The notes: generated from the sequence alone by a model not told the origin. A stretch of 64,000 nt of DNA from Atriophallophorus winterbourni (GCA_013407085.1 JACCGJ010000701.1:1-64000); one strand, 5' to 3'. Positions 46,717 through 59,430 are shown, numbered from the stretch's first letter. Translations and numbers: made by a program.

Positions 46717-47668
46717 GATTGGAATATGTTTGGGACCGATCGTGTATTCATAATGCAAATAAATTTGAGTGCAATCGGTTAGACCAGTTTTGGGTAACGT
46801 TTCACTTATGACACAGAAGCTTCGTCAGACCAAGGGTGATAGTCAGGACAGGGAACATGCCTAAGCAGCACTCAACCCACCACCACTGATTTGACCTTGC
46901 CGCTAAACAGCCTATATTACGCCTACGGTGTGTCACGTCTCGTAGGAATGACCAGGATCTATGGTCGATTTTCCTACTAGTGTGTATCCATGTCAATCTA
47001 ATGCAAATGAACATGGACAAGGTCAGTTGACACAGCTGCCCACCTGCGTAAAAGTACCTAACTAACGGGGCTAAGTTTAAGCTATTTTTCAACAGAAACA
47101 AAAATCTCATTAACTAGTAGGTAGTAAGCCAATAACAACTATTTACCGAAGTTTGTATCCTTGTCTGAGTCATCCGTGCAGGATTGCATTCACCAGTTGC
47201 CGCCTACATGCGGAGGCGGTCGAAATTGTCAAAGCGGTCAATAATGTGGATGGGGTGGAAATCTCCACAATCTGGCGCTCGGCACTCACGCAAAAGTAAA
47301 TAATTTTTATTCACCTTATAGCTACTAGTTAATTATATTTTTGTTTTTCTTCCCCGTTAGTGATGTACTTTTACGCATGTGGGCCGCTGTGTCACTGACC
47401 TTGACCGTGTTCACTTGTATTAGATTGACATGGATACACACTAGTAGGAAAATCGACAACTGATCCTGGTCATCCCCACGAGACGTGACACACCGTAGGC
47501 GTAATATAGGCTGTTTAGCGGCAAGGTCAAATCAGTGGTGGTGGGTTGACTGCTGCTTAGGCATGTTCCCTGTCCTGACTATCACCCTTGGTCTGACGAA
47601 GCTTCTGTGTCATAAGTGAAACGTTACCCAAAAACTGCTCTTACCGATTGCACTCAAATTTCTTTGCA
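46717..47668. mobile_element. Foldback element, copy 2, with long inverted arms
   Basis: Left arm about 46754-47130 and right arm about 47305-47668 are near-perfect inverse complements, for example CTTCGTCAGACCAAGGGTGA on the left and TCACCCTTGGTCTGACGAAG on the right. A 174-bp spacer separates them. The outer GATTGGAA terminus with ACCGATCGTG is present on the left (46717) but lost on the right, where the element breaks off after TTTCTTTGCA. No coding sequence. Confidence 0.85.
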
Positions 47669-47716
47669 GTTTTCGATTGTTTCCTTGTAATTGTTTTGTT
47701 CCTTGTAATCAACCGG

Positions 47717-49190
47717 TCCAACGATAATCGCTTTCACCTACGAATCTCACAAAACAAGAGATTGGTTAAACGCGTTTACTGTGCACATGAAAAAGAACAA
47801 ACCACGCGTCTAACGTAATATGTTGCTCACATCCCCGGCACTCAGACACTACAACCTGTTACTGGATAGATACGTCATCAGGTGGAGACATTAAGATTAG
47901 TTTCAATGAGCCTAGTAGCAGCGGAAGTGTGGTAAACCAAAGTTATGCATTGAGGCCACTGTTACACCACACGTCTATTTTAGATAGACAAATCAAGCAA
48001 CCACACCATTGGCCTAAAACATGTCTGTCCCGGTTGTCACTTTGATCTGGTTTGTCAGTCGATTTCGTGCCGACCGATACGCTTCAATCGGAATCAAATA
48101 ACCAACCTTTCGCCGTGTGCTTCCGATGAAAGTGCCGTCATTTTTATCTCGGAGAAACGAATGATAAAATGAGATTGAAATTAGAATCCTCAAATTTATG
48201 AACCAGTGCTTGCCATCTTTAAGCACTATCAAACACCTAAACTGTAAGTAACAGTTTTAATCAGTTTGAAATACTGGTACGAGTTAGTTCCATTGTAGTG
48301 TACATGGTGAAAAGTGATGTCAGGACACGTGAGGTTAAATATCACTTCCTGTCGTTCCTTCTGTTCCGTGGTTGACATATGCTTTGAAGACGCACGATGA
48401 AACGATTTTAGTCAACCTTGCGTTTGTTGTTCATTTATTGATTGTGCCAATCCGCCACCAAGTTCAATCTTCGCTCGTAAATTGGGTTCTTCAGAATCTC
48501 ACACCATAAGCGCACATCAATTGGTCAAGCGCGTAGGACAAGGGACAAGGCACACGCCTAGCTGTTGTCGTCAACTCTCGTAATCGCATGTCTGTGTCGA
48601 TTGTTGCTTTGATCGGATGTGTCAGTCGATGGCATGTCAACCGGTTCCCTCACCACGTCGAGTTCGTTTGACCAACTTTGACGAATTACATATTCAAGAT
48701 GAAAGATTTATGGTAAAAAAGCAAATAGCTGTACAATACCATAGTGTATCGAGTGGGAGTGGAGAGATAGACCGAGAATCATTGCGTCAGGTCATCTCAG
48801 GTCAACACGGCAGGTGACGACATTTCAGTCCAACGATAACCACGTAACTCCCCTCACGTTGTACGCACGCACATCGATTGTTTCTCGATTCATCCGTGAG
48901 GTTAACAACGTGTCCAATGCTAATCGCGTTCACCTAGGAATCCCAAAACACAAGAGAAGACGATTGGTCAAAGGCGTTTATTACGCACAAAACCAATAAT
49001 GAAACACACACTTATCATATATAGGCAAACAAACAATCAGAATCCTCAACGTGTCTGTTCTGGCTGTCACTTTGATCTCATCTTTCAGTCGAAATCGTAT
49101 TAACTGGTACACTGCAAGCCCTCACCACGCAGGGCTCGCGTGACCGACATTATGAACTGCACATCATTCGATTGCGGCTGACGTCGACCA
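47717..49190. repeat. Local cluster of two interspersed repeat blocks
   Basis: Block A (GTCTGT...GTCACTTTGATC...GTCAGTCGA, then CCTCACCACG) recurs at about 48021, 48588 and 49051. Block B (ATCGC-TTCACCTA-GAATC...ACAAGAGA...GATTGGT, then GCGTTTA) recurs at about 47717 and 48914, with a partial copy near 48518. Copies are diverged and alternate roughly every 0.5 kb. Origin unknown. Confidence 0.55.
47815..47960 (-). repeat. Hammerhead repeat, subfamily A, decayed
   Basis: Minus-strand CTCCACCTGATGACG is intact at plus 47877-47891, but stem II and the GAAA box are destroyed (AGTAACAGG). The family tail reads GCTCACATCCCCGGCACT on the plus strand. It lies within the local repeat cluster. Confidence 0.65.
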
Positions 49191-49859
49191 TCTTCTCATA
49201 CTTCCGAAAATGTCGCTCAATCCGTTCGAATGCAATAAATCCGAAACCCGAAATATTACGAGTTTGCAATTGTCGTCGTCGGTCTTTTCTGCGCTTCATG
49301 CAATTTCCGCAGATTCGTTCACAGCAAACAGCAGTGCTCGGTCGATCGATAGCACTTTTAACTCTTCGTGTGATCTACTTTCAACAGAAGACAGCAGTAG
49401 CTACTCTTCCTAGGTTGAAAATGACGCTTCAGACCTTGACTCCGAATATGACAGTCTAAAGCAAATTCTGAGAGACTGAAAGGATAAATGGCCAGAGGTT
49501 TAATGTAACTTTTGCGAAAGATCTTTGTATTGCAAAGTGACCTGCCTAACAATCGACCTCCTAATTTCAACTTACAATTTGCTTTTGAAATGCTAACGTT
49601 AACCATTATCCACACATGACGAAGCTAGCATGGGCGGGAACCTGCTCTTTAGACTAGCTTTAGAGAGCACTCTCGTATTTGATAATCGTACCGTATGTTG
49701 ACGATGGTTCTTAAATGAAACACCTACGAATTCTGTTAGTGTATTGCATGAATTTAAAAGATTTAGTTCGCACGCACTGTATAAAAACACGTTTGTCTTC
49801 ACAGTCGGCTTAGCTCCGGAGCCGGAGCTGAGGCAGGACAACAGGACAGTTTCTTTGAT

Positions 49860-51725
49860 AATTCACTAATGAATCTCAGTGTATAGCATGAGTTTGTACT
49901 CCATTGTTTAGCCAAGATATGTGAAGTGATGTATCGGTTCAAGCTGGCAGTTTCTAACAGTTAAAATGAGAGGCGATATACTTCCTTGACCATGCGGATT
50001 ACCATGCGAATGACTACATGTTGACGAGTTACAGTCCGTTAGCGACGGAAAATTGCGAGTAAGCAATGATCGATGCATTGTTTGCAAACAGCAGTTTAGG
50101 GATTAGAATGTGCCTACCATGGTGTGTACTCTCGATTCAGATTAAATGAATCAAAATAATCAAGCGCACAAGAGTAAATTCCTTCAGTTTTCCACTTCAG
50201 TGTGTGCTCCAAGTGCAGATCGAAAATAATACAGAACAGCGTGGTTTCAAGAACACGTCCTGGTTTGAAGCCTCGGCTAATTGCCAAAGCTTCTGAAGAG
50301 CAACCATTAGGGTGACCGAGCCATTCATGAGAGAGTTTAACGGGACAATGAGTTTGAGTAGTCTACGGTGGCGGCCTATACGTTTGAAAATTTTAGAAAG
50401 CTCCTCCTTGCTTTCTAATTGAGACGATCATGTCTGCAGCCGTTCTTCGCTTCCAAAGGCCACATTGAGATTGGGATTAAACTCTATTGGCTAATTCCAG
50501 TAGCCACATCTGTTAAATTTTTGCAAAAAATTGCCGACGATAATTAGAAGAATGAATTCTCGGTCATTTTTGCAGTCTACCCCATAATATTTATTCTTCT
50601 ATATCGTGGCCATCGCGTCTCTTGCGAGACAGTCTCCACCTGTTTGTACCGAAGAAGCAGTCAGCAAAATGGTTGTTTTAGAACTATTCCACAATATCGC
50701 TGAGTTCAGGTGGGATTCTGTTGTCACCAGAAGCCTTCCTTCTCACTAAGCTGTAGATTTTATATTGATTTCATTATCATTATAAGGAATGGCTAGTTAT
50801 TTAATGGTTCGTAAGCACACATTATTTCCAAGTGAGCGCGGCACAACAGTGTGTAACGGATTATTCAAGATGATGCATGAGCGGTTTGGATACAAGAATT
50901 GTATACATCAGTTAATTGTTCCCTACTCAGGTCTCAGAGGAAATGTCAACAGTCGAATCATGGATTCACAATAACCAGCGTGTATTCCCCGCATCTTCAT
51001 ATGGATGTTGCACATACTCTGTGGCCTTATGAATAATCAAACATGCAGAGCAAGACGAGGGTGGTTATCGGAAGGTATTACTTGTAGTGGCGGATGAGGT
51101 CGCCCACGAAGTTTGAAAAGATTCACTGCAGAACTGTACATTTTCCCATGAAGTTCCCGCCGTCATGACGAAGTTCGAAAACTGCTGCACTGCTGCTTAG
51201 ACCCCATCTACTTACGTCGCGAAATCCAGGGAGCATAGGCTGAAATTTCCATGTTGTCAGATTGAGAGATTATTTTTGTGTTGGGGATGTGCTTCGGTGT
51301 TGAGGAATAAATACAGTCTGTTTTTCAATTGGTTTGTAATTCACGTTTATCCAATGAGGATAGCAGGCCATTGCAAAATGGCACCTTGTTGACAAGGATG
51401 TACTTAGCTTAAGATAGATGTTGGTCTCCGAAAGAGATCTGACGATATTTCACAACGTCGAAAGTATCCCCACACCCTTGGCATGTCGAGTCGAAGCCTG
51501 CTTGTTATCATCTGCATAAGTGGAGTGGGGGGTCCTCTCCATTCGCGCTGAGAGATGAGTGCAGTTTAATCTAGATAACTGGTTGTTGCCCATGTAGCGA
51601 GTGCTCCCTCTCCACAACGCCACTGGAACCAAATAAACAGTTAACTAGATGCCTTTCGAAAATAATGTGGCCACCGGTGTCGCCAGGACAAAGTTGAGTA
51701 CAGCGACGAACAGGATTCTCTTCTT
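49860..51725 (-). mobile_element. RTE-clade LINE, decayed antisense copy
   Basis: Read on the minus strand in element order: 5' leader (51.72-51.42 kb, sharing GTGCTCCCTCTCCA with the 11.7 kb copy), endonuclease start (TTWKFQPMLPGFRDV-like near 51.2 kb), then reverse transcriptase at 50.75-49.88 kb: ASGDNRIPPELSDIVE, SQCGLWKRRTAADMIVSIRK, FAISRGFKPGRVLETTLFCI, and the catalytic box now reading FANN. The middle of the endonuclease is deleted. Many stops; long dead. Confidence 0.7.
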
Positions 51726-52429
51726 AGTTCATCGCGTGATTACGCGTTAATTTTAGACTTACTCGACAACGAAATAGAACAAAATATTGGGCATCACATT
51801 TTAAGCTGTAATCATCTTTGCGGAGTGTCGATTCGATTAATGAAACCAATTCAAGAATCAAGAATTACGATGAAGTAAAGCAAATAGCTGTACAATACAA
51901 TACAGTACAATATATGTATAAAAGTTTAACAAATCGTACTTTAATGTTTGCGTCCATGTGCTTTGAATGAGGAGCTAAATAAATTTTAATTGTGAAGTGG
52001 ATAGAAGACATTTCGATCATAAATATATGTTTTGTTAATTTGTTTTTCCCTGTTTGTGTAAAAAGGAAGCACTGAGGGATTTCAGTAAACTGGGGCCAGC
52101 AAAGTATTTTGTTCCACAAACACTGCGTATTAGTGTATATACAGTTAATACTGATTTTGGTATGCAGTATTGATGCATGAATGGTGTCTATTGGTCTGAC
52201 CCCCCGCAAACACAAACACAAAGTTCCGATGCAACAAATAAGTGTCCAGATTTCGAATAAATATTTCGACGCTGGGGGCGGTAACAATAGTTTCGAGAGG
52301 ACATTCCAAAGGAATAAAAATATCGGCGACAACTGATACGGGAGTGGGGGATTTGTAGTGTCGCTCAGTGGCTGCGTGAATGGCGTGACTCACTGTATTC
52401 GACTAAATGTTTTAAAGGATGGTGTGTGG

Positions 52430-54454
52430 TATTTATTATTTTTTATGTTAGTATCACATCACTCCGAAGGCTTCTTTGAAGAGGAGTGTGGAGTGTCAGT
52501 TTTTGCAATCGTTCCTCGTACGTTAGTTTCCGGAAACCACTTACGAATTTGGTGGCAAGATAGTATATTTTACAAGCAATAGTATATCCTTTTTTAACCA
52601 CGGAGTTGAAGCTTGTGATGCATGCTCTATGGTTGGAATTAAGTAGGCTTTCATGATGGTTTGCAAATTTATAGGCGAGAAGATTCTGAAAATCCATTAC
52701 AACATACCTATAAGCTTGGAAGAAAGTTTTTAGAAGACCTCACATTGCACGCTAATCTTTAGGCTACCGCATAACCAGACTCCAAGATCCTTTTCCGATT
52801 CGGTCCAGCTCTAAATCGTCTGTCAAAAGTGATATTGGTACTGAAATGGCGTACCAATTTGCATTTTCGGAAATTGAATGGCAGCTTATTCCGTACCGAT
52901 CATTCGTAGAGGGCATCTAAATCACTTTGCAGCTGTACACAGTGTGCAGTTGATTTTATCCGCGTCCAAAGTTTAACATCATCATCAAAGAGAATCACCT
53001 TGCATGACAGCGTCTATCGTTGGTCGTTGATGTAAATCAATAAAGTACTGGCCCGAGGATGGAACCTTTCGGTACGCCACTAGAGGCATCAATAACCCGT
53101 GATTGTACCCCGATGATTCAAGCGATCGACGTGCGCCCACTGAGGTAAATTTCAAGCCATACGAATAGCAGTCCGCTGATACTCATTTGCTTCAGCTTTT
53201 GTAGTAGTCGAAAGTGATCTACTGGGTCAAAAGCTTTATACATCTATAGACATCAAGCGTGGATGATAGCTCCTTTGTCAACAGCTTGGGTTCAGTCGTT
53301 TAACATCCTCAACAAGCTTGTCAAGAATGAGGGGGATTTACGAAAACCATGCCGCGCTACAGATAGTATATATTGTGATTCCAAATGATGAACTTTTTTC
53401 CTCTAGAACTTTGGACATCACAGGAAGTAGGGTGACAGGACGGTAGTTTGCCGGATCTGAACGTTTACCGTCTTTTTAGATAGGTGAAATTACCCCTGTC
53501 TTCCACTCCGTTGGCACCACTCCTTCAATTAGAGAATGTTTAAACAATTCACACAAAGGTTCACACAGCTGCGGGTCACAGAATTTTAGTATAGTCGGAG
53601 TGATTCCATCTGCTCCAGGGAATTTCCTAGGGTTCATTCGACACAAATGTCGTTGTATAATCTCTGGATTTATCTCGATCTCAGTCAGCTGTTGCGTCAC
53701 TGTTGATGGCGGTAGTTCTTCAGTCGATCGAATCGCTAACAAACTAAATACTTTAGCATAAAATTGAGCGAGAGCATCAGCTGTTTCCTTTGCTGAGACT
53801 GTTAATCCGTCGTCAGTAAAAACAGGAAACACCTCTGGTTTCACGCTCGTTTGAGCATGAACAAATCGATAAAGCCCATTTATGATTTCCTTCCATTTTC
53901 CAAGATAGAAAGCGATGGTAATTTTGCTTGTCTTCTTTGATGAGAGTGTTGACTTGGTTGCGAATTCCGCAAAATTGCTGCCACGAAGCATCAGTCTTGG
54001 TATTTCTGTGTTGAAACCAAGCAGAGTTCCTTTGCCCGATCCATTTTTTCGTGCGACTACGAAGCTTAAAGCGAAAGTCGCTTACCCCTCGTTCATCAAC
54101 GAATCGCGAATTTTGAAATATGTTTGACTGAAGTCTTTCTCTGAATGCGGTGTATTGTGTTTCCGGTTTGTGATAATCAAACACTCGCCAATTTACTAAT
54201 CCAAGCGCGTCGCGTAAACCCATGTAGTCTATCCTTCTGAATAGTGTTGCGAACTCGCATACTCGTCTAGCGCTGCATACATATTCAAAACCCAACACAA
54301 GACGATCACTCCAACCGAGAGGGGCAATGTAGTCAACACCCTCAACTGCCTTTGTCTCAGAAGTAAGGATTAAATGCAAAACAGACGGCAACTCTGATCT
54401 CCTTCCGTGAGTAAAGTCGGACACACGGTTATACAGTGAAAGCATGTCGGTCAA
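52430..54454 (-). mobile_element. Older CR1 copy, 3' part of ORF2
   Basis: Continues the endonuclease fragment at 59106-59430 after the younger CR1 is removed. 54454-53813 encodes the endonuclease end (SELPSVLHLILTSE, APLGWSDRLVLGFEY) and linker. After a frameshift, 53991-53476 encodes the start of the reverse transcriptase (NPRKFPGADGITPTILKF, GVVPTEWKTGVISPI). From there to about 52430 the palm and C-terminal domain are decayed but traceable (ATKFVSGFRKLTYEERLQKL near 52.5-52.6 kb). Confidence 0.85.
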
Positions 54455-54567
54455 GGATTTAAGGATTCAAGGATTTATGGTTAAAAATGTTAATACTTTA
54501 CAGCACCACAGGATTACGGTATGAATAAAACATGAAAATTACAATAGTATAAAAGCAATAGAGAATA

Positions 54568-57330
54568 TCAACTGTAAGGCTCACGAATGATGCTCGTTTG
54601 CAACTGCAAGTCCAATTTCGCTTTAAAAATCGCCAGGCAAGGAGAGTCCACCACATGTTGGGGTAGGTAATTCCAAAGAAATATAGCTCGTGCGGCAAAA
54701 AAATGGCGCCGACAATCAATACGGGAACTTGAAACGTAAAGGGATAAGGTGTGTCCGCGTGTCACTTTTCCATCACATACATCAAACAAGTGTTTTGATG
54801 GATGTCCTTCGGTAGACACAATTCTATAGGTCAGAGTAATATCGCGTCGTATCCTCCTTTGGATAAAGTCACATAGACCCAGACGTCGCAGTCTTTCGGT
54901 ATACGGAACATTGCGAAGACCCATCACTAATTTTGTTGCTCTATGATAGATTTTATCGAAGAGAGCAATATCTTTTCGCATCCAAGTAGCCCAGACCTCT
55001 ACCGCATACTCCATCGTAGGGCGAAGGTAGACATTCATCATCCTTGGTAAGGTTACCAGAGAGAATCTTCCAAATATTCTTCGAACGATACCTAACAATC
55101 TGTTGGCCCGTCGATATATATTCTGGCAGTGCACTGTGCTCTTCAGGTTACCGCTAATCCGCACTCCAAGATCTTTTTCTAACGAGCTCCATGCTAGGTT
55201 TTCAGTTCCCAATCCATATGTCCAAGGAACATTCTTGCCAAGATGGAGCATCTTACATTTCTGTATGTTGAATGACATGTCATTCATGGCCGCCCAATTC
55301 GACACGCTGTCCAAATCCATTTGCAGTTTCTCACAATACTCTGCAGAACTAATCGGCGACCAAATTTTCATATCATCCGCGAACAGGACAATTTTAGAAG
55401 ATATGAGGGGGGGTAAATCGTTTATGTATAACAGAAAGAGGAGCGTTTCTAACACAGACCCTTGTGGGACTCCATTCGTGGTTTTGAACGTTTGTGATAG
55501 CACTCCGTTAACTTTAACTCTGGCGTCGCGATCTGACAGATAGTCACACAACCATGAGAGGAGTGGTTCACATATTCCTGAACGCATCAGTTTTTGAAAA
55601 AGCAGATGATGATTATTGACTCTGTCAAACGCTTTCGAAATGTCTAGGTAACAGACGTGGATGCAAGAACTTCTATCCAACTCTTTCGTCCAGTCGTCTA
55701 ATGCTATGAGAAGATTTGTGAGACAGGATCGGTGAGATCGAAATCCATGCTGTGCTGGCGAAAACAAATTAAGCGATTCAAAGTGTGCAACCATTCTTTT
55801 CGAGACTATACGTTCCATGACCTTAGCAATAACAGGTAAAAGTGTGACGGGACGATAATTTGCAGCATCAGATCGGCAGCCGTCTTTAAAGATAGGTGTT
55901 ATCACGCCGGACTTCCAATCTTTTGGTACCACTCCCTTAAGCAACGAATAGTTAAACAGGCTGGAGAGCGGTTCACAAAGCTGAAGGTGACAGAACCTTT
56001 GCACATCAGGTGTAATGCCATCCGCTCCTGGGGATTTTCTTACATTTAGTTTCAGCAAATGACTTGCGACAATCACTGGATTTATTGAAATATCACACAA
56101 TGTTTCGATTCCTGTTTCGATTGAATACTCAGAACGTTCCACTAAAACCTTTCTCACGAACACTTTAGAATAGTAAATTGCCAGAGCATTTGCGGTTTTC
56201 AACGATGTTTCAGTGAGTTTTTCACCATTCTGGATGGGAAAAACACCTGGTTTGACTTTTGCTTTCGCGTTCATAATTTTGTATAGTAACCTAGGGTTGC
56301 GTTCCATTTTTGACAGGAGCATCAATTGGTGCGCCTCCTTATCCTCTCGAATAAGTGCAATCACTTTGTTGCGTAACATACAGAAATGTTGCCAAGAAGT
56401 AGAAGTATTGTTGACTTTATGTTGCACTCATGCTCCTCGCTTCAGTGCTATCCACGTTTTTGTTCTGCTGCGGACAACAAAACGAAGAACATCTACGCAC
56501 CTTTTCTGAACAATCTGCGAGTTCTCGTCTATCTTCAGTTTCAGAAAACCTACAAGTTCATTCCATTGCGAGTCAGGGCTTATGTTGTCCGCCTGAAAAT
56601 GCGGAATCTGCACGAGCGATTTACTCAGGGCCAATTTATCTACCAGTCGAACCACCCCATTCGGAGCAAGCGATTGCTGAGTACTGCAAACATAGTCGAA
56701 CACAATCACTGAATGGTCACGAAGACCCAGCGGAGCCTGGAATTCGATCGCTTCAATAGATTGTTCTTCCAATGTCAACACCAAATCTGAAACAGAGGGG
56801 CGGTCAAAACCTCTCCTCCATGTGCATTCGTGAACATGGTTGCATAACGGGACTGAATCTAGTACTTCTCTAAATCGGTATTCTAGCGTTAGTGGGGAGT
56901 GATCGTCCCTGAGATAAAGGGTGGACAGATTAAAATCACCCATAATAAGTATGGTTGCTTGCTGCGTGCGAGTCAAGCGCTGAAGCACTTGGATCAACCT
57001 TTCGTTGTACGATTCCGTAGATGAAAGGGACCGGTAGACCACACCAATAATGCAAGCTTCACCAGACATCAGCGTTAAAGAACACCAAATTGTATCCTCG
57101 AGCGTCAATTCCGTGTTGTCTATTGGATCGCACTGGAGTCGATTATGATAATAAAGAGCAACACCACCACAACTTCTCTCTTGGTCGTTCCTTATCAAAT
57201 TCATATTTGGAATGGATATCTCCGTTTCTATCAATTGGGAAGAATACCATGTTTCAGTAGCGCGAACATATCTCGGTTAACTCAGCTTATTTGTTCGGAT
57301 GGCTTTGTGCATTTTTATATAAACATCTTA
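54568..57330 (-). pseudogene. CR1 ORF2: endonuclease and reverse transcriptase, one internal TGA
   Basis: The endonuclease starts near 57330 (CLYKNAQSHPNK, damaged) and is open from 57234: GGVALYYHNRLQ, ILIMGDFNLSTLYLRDDHSP (catalytic GDFN), SVSDLVLTLE and GLRDHSVIVFDY. One TGA at 56428-56430 follows LKRGA, then the same frame stays open for 619 codons: linker, reverse transcriptase (NVRKSPGADGITPDVQRF, VCYLDISKAFDRVN, NGVPQGSV, catalytic FADDMKIW), thumb and the CR1 C-terminal domain to 54568. The related copies have Trp at the TGA position, so it is a TGG to TGA nonsense change. The product would make and insert the element's own cDNA. Confidence 0.92.
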
Positions 57331-57360
57331 TAAATTTTGTGGTGCTCAAATCATGAAAAG

Positions 57361-58698
57361 TTATAAATGGACCGACTCGGTTAGAGTCGGAATGCTTAAA
57401 TTTTTTGGAGTTATCGCTTGACATTCAGTTTGAACCTCACCACTAAGCGTTTGTGGGTAGGTACTATCCGTTTGCATGCTTTCGGCTATTACCCTGGGCA
57501 AGCTCAACTTAACGTTTTGGGGTAGGTTTTTTCTATTAGCTTTCCTTTCACGTTTGATAGTATCGGTCATTTCGGTCGTGAAGAAGGTTAGCTTTAAAGG
57601 GCTAGGACCTTACCCTTTATAGTTAGCAGACCGCGGTATCCTAAATATATACACAAGTATGGCATTTTTAATACCAATTGTTTCGGCCAGATATTTCCAC
57701 TGTTTGTGATCGTGCTCAGACTTTTCTTGCGATGGTACGTCAGCAGCCTCTTCCGGAACACCTAGAATTACAACACTTCTTGGATTACTTTCTTCTCGAG
57801 ATTTCTGCGACGACTTTCGCTCCCACCATGGTAAGTCTGCATGGATACGACATGTAGTCTCTGGATCACCTCTAAGAAGGTAAGCATTTAAGAGTACGTT
57901 TTCCACGTCCTCCGCAGATTGCAGCGTTATTCTTAAAAGGCGAGGATCATCCTTGTGAGGAGAATTCAGGTGGTGGTTTAATCGAACTATTGAAGGAGTA
58001 ACAGCGCCAGTCTCATCTGACTACAGAGTTTATACCACTCAGCTAAGTCATGTTTTTGCTTAGCTTCGAACAGCGTTACCTGCGACTCGGTCACGTTTGT
58101 TGCACATAACACTAAGGATTACACCCGCAGATTTTGTCATTTTAGTAGTGGTTTTTATGAATCCTTTCTCGTTTCCATTGAGTCGAGAAGTCACTGATCC
58201 CAACAAACGCTTCCCCGTTTTAGTCACCATCTGCGCGGTTATCTGGGCAAATGTTGGCCTGTTCGAGTATGGTGGATTTTCTACCGGCTCCTCGGCAGTA
58301 ACTTCTAAATCGGGCAACAATGATGCCTTTATGACCTTGTTTATCAATTCATGAAGTTCTAGCATACTGGATTCCAGTCCATTTAGACGCGTCTCAATTT
58401 CATTCTCAGAGATTTTTGCCTCCAAGAATATGACGCTGTTTTATATGGCCTTGCAAGGTTGGCAAACGTAACAAACACCTGGATAAACATCTCCATTAAT
58501 AATCGATACTAAATCTGAGTTTAGCGATTTGTCGCATTTAGCATGAAATTTCAACAAACAATCGTAACACGTGACAGACTTCGCCTTAGGACTTACCGAC
58601 TTTTGGCAAACCGTACACGTGTAGCTCGGTGCGCTTTGAATCCTTTTCGGGGTCATCCGGTCAGGGTTGTGTGCAGTACTGGCCAGTGGTTTGTGCAC
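57361..58698 (-). pseudogene. CR1 ORF1: zinc-finger and coiled-coil nucleic-acid-binding protein, broken
   Basis: Begins with ATG at 58698. A PHD-like cysteine/histidine finger (YTCTVCQKSVSP, VTCYDCLLKFHAKCDKSL, YPGVCYVCQPC) is followed by a TAA at 58443-58441, then in the same frame a coiled-coil stretch (ETRLNGLESSMLELHELIN). Two compensating frameshifts around 58.06-58.02 kb and a TAA at 57612-57610 break the C-terminal domain (PRLLRITLQSAEDVENVLLN, RSVVILGVPEEAAD). CR1 ORF1 proteins bind the element RNA; this one cannot be made whole. Confidence 0.85.
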
Positions 58699-59105
58699 AG
58701 GCAGTGGTTCTGTCGAGCGATCGATGATGAAGATCGTGAGCGCGACGAAAAGTGTTGTTCACTAATAAGAGCAAAATCAGAATTGATTCCGGCGATACGC
58801 TTCGGCAGTTGATCGCACGATCTTGAATATATAACTAGTCGACGGCGAAGAATAAGATCTTTCCAAGGACGTTAATCACTTTGAGGACTTGAAGAGTGTC
58901 AACAGGGTTGCGCGCGTAGGTCCAATATGGGAAAATCACGAGAAATCCAAATTTGCTCGTATTATCGAATACCGCTACGGGAGTGGTATATCCAGAAAGC
59001 TGACTTCGAGCGGAGTCCAACAATGTATAATATATCCACGTACGTGTAAATATAAGAACAGTCTATGCTGATAATCAGGAGCTCAAAATAATGCGACCGC
59101 ACGGC

Positions 59106-59430
59106 ACGACTCGCGGAATTTATGACCGTGTGTGTAGAGGATGATCTGATCTGGAAAAGAGATCAAGAAGTTTGAAGTCCCCCATGACCAGTAATCTTGA
59201 ACTTCGCATCTCTCCGGCTTGGTGTAGAACCATCAATAACCTGAGAGCGTTTAATAAACTCGGACGAATCGGGACGCAATCTATAGGCGGGCATGAAATG
59301 TCGTTAATGTTAAATTCGAACGTCATCGAAACCTGTATGAACAGGACCGCGGTTTGGTCCAGATTGTCCTGCCGTACTCCTCCATGCAACTTGCAATATG
59401 ACTCGCGGTGGATTTTAAAGTCGGACTAAG
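59106..59430 (-). mobile_element. Older CR1 copy, endonuclease fragment
   Basis: Minus strand encodes the middle of the CR1 endonuclease: HGGVRQDNLDQTAV, RSSRLLVMGDFKLLDLFSRS (catalytic GDFN changed to GDFK) and DHPLHT, then after a frame shift GHKFRE. Frame order and family fit directly to the piece starting at 54454, so the two are one element split by the CR1 between them. Confidence 0.75.

Larger units (their letters stand above)
54455..59105 (-). mobile_element. CR1-clade LINE, near full-length copy inserted in the older CR1
   Basis: About 4.65 kb in antisense orientation to junctophilin. In element order: 5' UTR (59.1-58.7 kb), ORF1 (58698-57361), ORF2 (about 57330-54568), 3' UTR, and a 3' terminus of tandem AAATCCTT/GAATCCTT repeats at 54455-54480. 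The boundaries fit an insertion into the older copy's endonuclease: that frame breaks off after KFRE at about 59106 and resumes with LTDMLSLYNRV at 54454. Confidence 0.85.

Noticed and set aside
46492..46782. 96-codon ATG-started frame
   Set aside because: It runs across the hAT-like terminus and into the foldback element, so it is a chance frame over mobile DNA.
55103..56759. Plus-strand open frames of 98-146 codons
   Set aside because: Antisense shadows of the CR1 ORF2 on the minus strand.
58010..58090. tRNA-like segment with A-box- and B-box-like words on the minus strand
   Set aside because: Aligns codon by codon with CR1 ORF1 of the 13.1-13.3 kb copy, so it is coding sequence of the LINE and not a tRNA insertion.
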